Virus record (IMG/VR): IMGVR_UViG_3300014914_000009
Location: 1 to 47,788 of that record
Direction: 5' to 3' (one strand)
Source of the DNA: a virus
Length of the DNA stretch: 47,788 nucleotides
Position numbers and translations under genes: made by a program
The notes under the pieces: generated by a model
What the model was told of the DNA's origin: nothing
The model's input: only the letters and a program-made list of their open reading frames with translations
Database searches by the model: none
Shown: positions 45,579 to 47,788 of the stretch, one piece after another
Layout of the letters: every line of letters begins with the position of its first letter
Position numbering within the stretch: position 1 is the first letter of the stretch

Positions 45579-45767
45579 ATGCGAATGGATTACAATAGAA
45601 AAAGTAAATCGCCCTCGATTGGGCGGTGTTTGCGGAACCTCGCATTAGTAACGCCTCTTGGATATGCCACGATTGGTTTCTCCTCGATAGGCCTCTTTCT
45701 CACTTGCGTGTTTCGCTTTCAACGCAGACACCGGCCACACGCGGGCGATTTTTTGTCGGGAGGATAA
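45579..45767 (+). CDS. Possible small membrane protein, 62 aa
   Basis: An open frame of 62 residues between the second early promoter and the HNH gene. It starts MRMDYNRKSKSPSIGRC behind AAAGG, has one hydrophobic segment (LALVTPLGYATIGFSSIGLFLTCVF) and ends in a basic tail overlapping the ribosome binding site of the next gene. The stretch also contains long imperfect self-complementarity (AGGCGT...ACGCCT) and a reverse copy of GAAAGCGAAA at 45711-45720, so it might be an untranslated leader instead. Confidence 0.4.
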   Translation: MRMDYNRKSKSPSIGRCLRNLALVTPLGYATIGFSSIGLFLTCVFRFQRRHRPHAGDFLSGG

Positions 45768-46172
45768 ATGATCGAGCTTCCAACACATGACGAAATTGAA
45801 GAGATTATTGAGCAAGAAGAAACATCTCAGGACAAATTCAATGAATTGGTTCGAGAATTTATTTTGCGCGCAATTCCAATGTGGAAATATGGCGACGGCT
45901 GTGGGGGTTATGTTTTGACAGAAATCGCTGAAGCGGCAATGGATGCAGGTTTGCCAATTCATCCGCCGTTTAAATGGCCATTCAGAGGACAAAAACATTT
46001 GGCGAGAATGGTATTCGAACGCGATAAATATCGTTGCCAATATTGTGGCACATGGAAAAACCTAACAGTCGATCACATTGTACCCGTGTCAAAAGGCGGC
46101 TCAGATGACGTGAATAACCTTCAAACGTTGTGCAACGAATGCAATGCCCGCAAGGGTGCGAGATTGGAGTAA
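45768..46172 (+). CDS. HNH endonuclease, 134 aa
   Basis: A 134-residue HNH nuclease. The domain is C-terminal: C90-Q-Y-C93, the DH pair at 102-103 (LTVDHIVPVSKGGSDDVNNLQTLC) and C122-x2-C125, i.e. the zinc-supported beta-beta-alpha metal fold of the McrA-like group. The N-terminal 70 residues are helical and acidic. It stands directly upstream of the replication initiator and could be a homing, packaging or replication-associated nuclease. GGGAGGATAA precedes the start. Confidence 0.88.
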   Translation: MIELPTHDEIEEIIEQEETSQDKFNELVREFILRAIPMWKYGDGCGGYVLTEIAEAAMDAGLPIHPPFKWPFRGQKHLARMVFERDKYRCQYCGTWKNLTVDHIVPVSKGGSDDVNNLQTLCNECNARKGARLE

Positions 46173-46177
46173 AGTTC

Positions 46178-46960
46178 ATGGCTAAAAAGACATGGATAAA
46201 GGTCAAGCGCGGCCTTCTTGAACCTAAACACAGAGTGGCATTGGGTATTCGCATCTGGCTTTATTTGCACATTCTGGATCGGGCGAACTGGGAAACCGGA
46301 AAAGTGCTTGAGTGGATTGACGAAGAAGAAGCTGACGCGTTGGAAATGTCCGTTCATACGCTGAGAAAACAGCGCGCACAACTCCAGGCTGATGGATACA
46401 TTACATCTGTAAGAGGCAAGCACTCCCAAACTATCATAATTCATAACTGGATTGATCCGAGAAAGTACGATGGCAAGAAGATAAACCAGAGTAACCAAAG
46501 TCTACCAGTCAACGAAAAACAAGAGTCACCACTAGAGTCACCACTAGAGTCACCACTAGATTATACTGCGATTGGTGACTCTTCATTAGATTCACAGATC
46601 ACAGAATCACAGATCAATAAACCCACGCGCGCAAAACCAGCGCGCGTGCCGAAAAACGATATCAGGGCTATTTTGGAGAATGAGTTTTCCAGTAGAACAA
46701 AGATTCCAAAACCAAATCCCAAAACACAAAAACAGAAACGCGCGGCTGGCGCGCTGTGGTATGCACCGCTAAGAGAAATAGCAGCACTGTGTGAGTGGGA
46801 CGAAAAGAAAGCCGTGTATCTCATCGACAAGACAATCAGAAAAATGCGCGCTGATCGCCTGACCATCAGCAGCCCGAAGAGCATACTCAACCCGGCAATT
46901 GCCACATTCGGCGAGTTGAAAACCGATCCAGGCAACCGCTATAGGATAGGCACCGCATGA
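46178..46960 (+). CDS. Replication initiator / helicase loader-like protein with internal iterons, 260 aa
   Basis: A 260-residue protein in the position of lambda O-like initiators, right upstream of dnaB. The N-terminal ~100 residues are a winged helix (WIKVKRGLLEPKHRVALGIRIWLYLHIL... LEMSVHTLRKQRAQLQADGYI), as in phage replication initiators with DnaD/O-type HTH. A low-complexity linker (about 116-150) holds ESPL repeats encoded by DNA repeats. The C-terminal part (about 165-260) is helical and may bind the helicase. The ATG at 46178 has GGAG upstream. The stop overlaps dnaB (ATGA). Confidence 0.82.
   Translation: MAKKTWIKVKRGLLEPKHRVALGIRIWLYLHILDRANWETGKVLEWIDEEEADALEMSVHTLRKQRAQLQADGYITSVRGKHSQTIIIHNWIDPRKYDGKKINQSNQSLPVNEKQESPLESPLESPLDYTAIGDSSLDSQITESQINKPTRAKPARVPKNDIRAILENEFSSRTKIPKPNPKTQKQKRAAGALWYAPLREIAALCEWDEKKAVYLIDKTIRKMRADRLTISSPKSILNPAIATFGELKTDPGNRYRIGTA
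46523..46616 (+). repeat. Iteron-like repeats: candidate replication origin inside the initiator gene
   Basis: Three head-to-tail copies of GAGTCACCACTA (46523-46534, 46535-46546, 46547-46558) are followed by an AT-richer stretch, a reverse GGTGACTC (46574-46581) and three TCACAGA repeats (about 46592-46616). Lambda-type phages carry initiator-binding iterons in the middle of their O gene in just this way. An origin here is inferred from this arrangement. Confidence 0.7.
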
Positions 46961-47788
46961 ATGACTTTTTCGATCACGACGCTGAGCGTAGACTGATAGG
47001 ATCGGCCATGCTTGGCCGGATCGAGCCTGTCGATCCACAGATGTTCCACGACACGCAACATCGCAGCATCTGGCGCGCCATCCTGGATCTGCAAAATCGC
47101 GGAGAGCCGGTCAGCCCGCAGACAATAAGCGACATTATGGGCGACAAATTTGACGACTTGGCGCTCCTAACCGGCTATATGCTCTATGGCTCAAGCCTGA
47201 CGGCCAACCTTAACGCCGAGCGAGTGCGATACGAATACAATCGGCGCGGCCTGATAGCGCTCCTGGAGAATGCGGCACGGCAGCTAAACAAGAAAGCGCC
47301 AGTTGAAAGCATTATCAGCGATCTCCAGGCGTCGGCGCTGCAATTCGCGCAACGCGCTGATGGAGCGCACAAGCTCACTGCGTCAGAGGTCGTGGATCGC
47401 TTCCTGGATCGCATTGCAAAACCGAGAGATGTTTGGGGAATCCGTTGCGGTATCGGCGCGCTGGATCATGAGTTTGGCGGCATCCACAAAAATCAGGTTG
47501 TGCTTATCGCCGGAGAGCCGGGCGTGGGCAAATCGATATTTACGACGCAGTTGGGTTTCCAAATGGCCGGAGTGCAATATTGGGAGGATCAGATCGTAGA
47601 GCGCAAACCAGGAGCGATGTACCACCTGGAGATGGATGAGAGCCGTGTGCTCAACCGCGCCATATCAGCATATGCGCATGTGTCAAGCCACAAAGCCATG
47701 ACCGGCAAAACGACTGACGATGAACAAAAGCGCTGGCTGCGTGCAGCTGAGATCATCCATGACGCGCCAGTCTGGATCTCGGATCGCG
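46957..47788 (+). CDS. dnaB: Replicative DNA helicase DnaB, N-terminal part (continues at 1-554)
   Basis: The first 277 residues of a 420-residue DnaB helicase. Residues 1-105 are the helical N-terminal domain (starts MNDFFDHDAERRLIGSAML). A linker helix follows. The RecA-like domain begins near 158 with Walker A GEPGVGKS at 186-193. Residues 161-170 (GIRCGIGALD) are the usual start of the ATPase domain. The start overlaps the initiator stop by four bases. The frame continues past the window end into position 3. The terminal 123 bases duplicate the start of the window. Confidence 0.93.
   Translation, partial: MNDFFDHDAERRLIGSAMLGRIEPVDPQMFHDTQHRSIWRAILDLQNRGEPVSPQTISDIMGDKFDDLALLTGYMLYGSSLTANLNAERVRYEYNRRGLIALLENAARQLNKKAPVESIISDLQASALQFAQRADGAHKLTASEVVDRFLDRIAKPRDVWGIRCGIGALDHEFGGIHKNQVVLIAGEPGVGKSIFTTQLGFQMAGVQYWEDQIVERKPGAMYHLEMDESRVLNRAISAYAHVSSHKAMTGKTTDDEQKRWLRAAEIIHDAPVWISDR
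47666..47788. repeat. Right copy of 123-bp terminal direct repeat
   Basis: Identical to bases 1-123. It lies inside dnaB in frame with the left copy, as expected if a circular or permuted genome was cut at an arbitrary place during assembly. Confidence 0.95.

Noticed and set aside
45768-46172. HNH gene as part of a group I intron interrupting the initiator region
   Set aside because: Neighbouring genes are uninterrupted, the HNH gene has its own ribosome binding site and coupled spacing, and no intron core sequences were seen around it.
46523-46616. Short tandem repeats considered as a CRISPR array for the type IV-B genes
   Set aside because: Repeats are 12 and 7 bp, adjacent without spacers, and lie inside an open reading frame. 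They fit iterons, not a CRISPR array. I found no array elsewhere.

Overview
The window is the complete genome of a tailed, siphovirus-like phage, apparently assembled from a circular or circularly permuted molecule. The first 123 bases are repeated exactly as the last 123, and the replicative helicase gene runs in frame through the junction, so the unique length is about 47,665 bp. The large terminase, portal, maturation protease, capsid, tail tube, tape measure, endolysin and holin genes make this a virus and not a plasmid or chromosome. I see no integrase, CI-like repressor, DNA polymerase or primase. The host is uncertain. A surface protein with a Pro/Thr linker of the kind common in Chloroflexota is a weak hint towards that phylum.

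Layout. Two gene blocks diverge from a control region at about 40,633-40,760. This region has two facing sigma70-type promoters and two tandem 11-bp repeats between them. Leftward, in order: tRNA-Asn, terminase small and large subunits, portal, an intein-split head morphogenesis protein, head-tail genes, a protease/scaffold, the major capsid protein, a 9-kb glycosylation island, more connector genes, tail tube, tape measure, tail tip, receptor-binding protein, endolysin, a structured RNA region with two tRNAs, holin and a phosphoesterase. Rightward: small early genes, RecT recombinase, HTH regulator, a surface protein, HNH nuclease, replication initiator (with iteron-like repeats inside it) and DnaB. 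DnaB continues at position 1 into small genes, a VRR-NUC nuclease and a Cas operon.

The main discovery is at 3,014-7,154: an operon matching type IV-B CRISPR-Cas (csf1, cas11, csf2/cas7, csf3/cas5, then a cysH-like gene), carried by a virus. It has no CRISPR array, no cas1/cas2, no cas6 and no DinG helicase, as usual for IV-B. It is headed by a small HTH gene, and a sigma-factor-like gene sits between csf3 and cysH. A second unusual arrangement is a 415-residue intein in the head morphogenesis gene. The usual endonuclease slot of this intein is filled by a complete Vsr/EDxHD-like homing endonuclease gene on the opposite strand, with its own promoter, while the intein strand stays open through it.

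The glycosylation island (21,363-30,203) lies inside the structural block. It encodes a 1004-residue multi-domain glycosyltransferase, an FdtA/QdtA-like isomerase, an FdtB-like aminotransferase, three further glycosyltransferases, two methyltransferases and a sulfotransferase. Together they could build and attach a methylated or sulfated amino-sugar glycan to virions or to the host surface. The tail tube protein carries an Asp-box beta-propeller that could be displayed along the tail.
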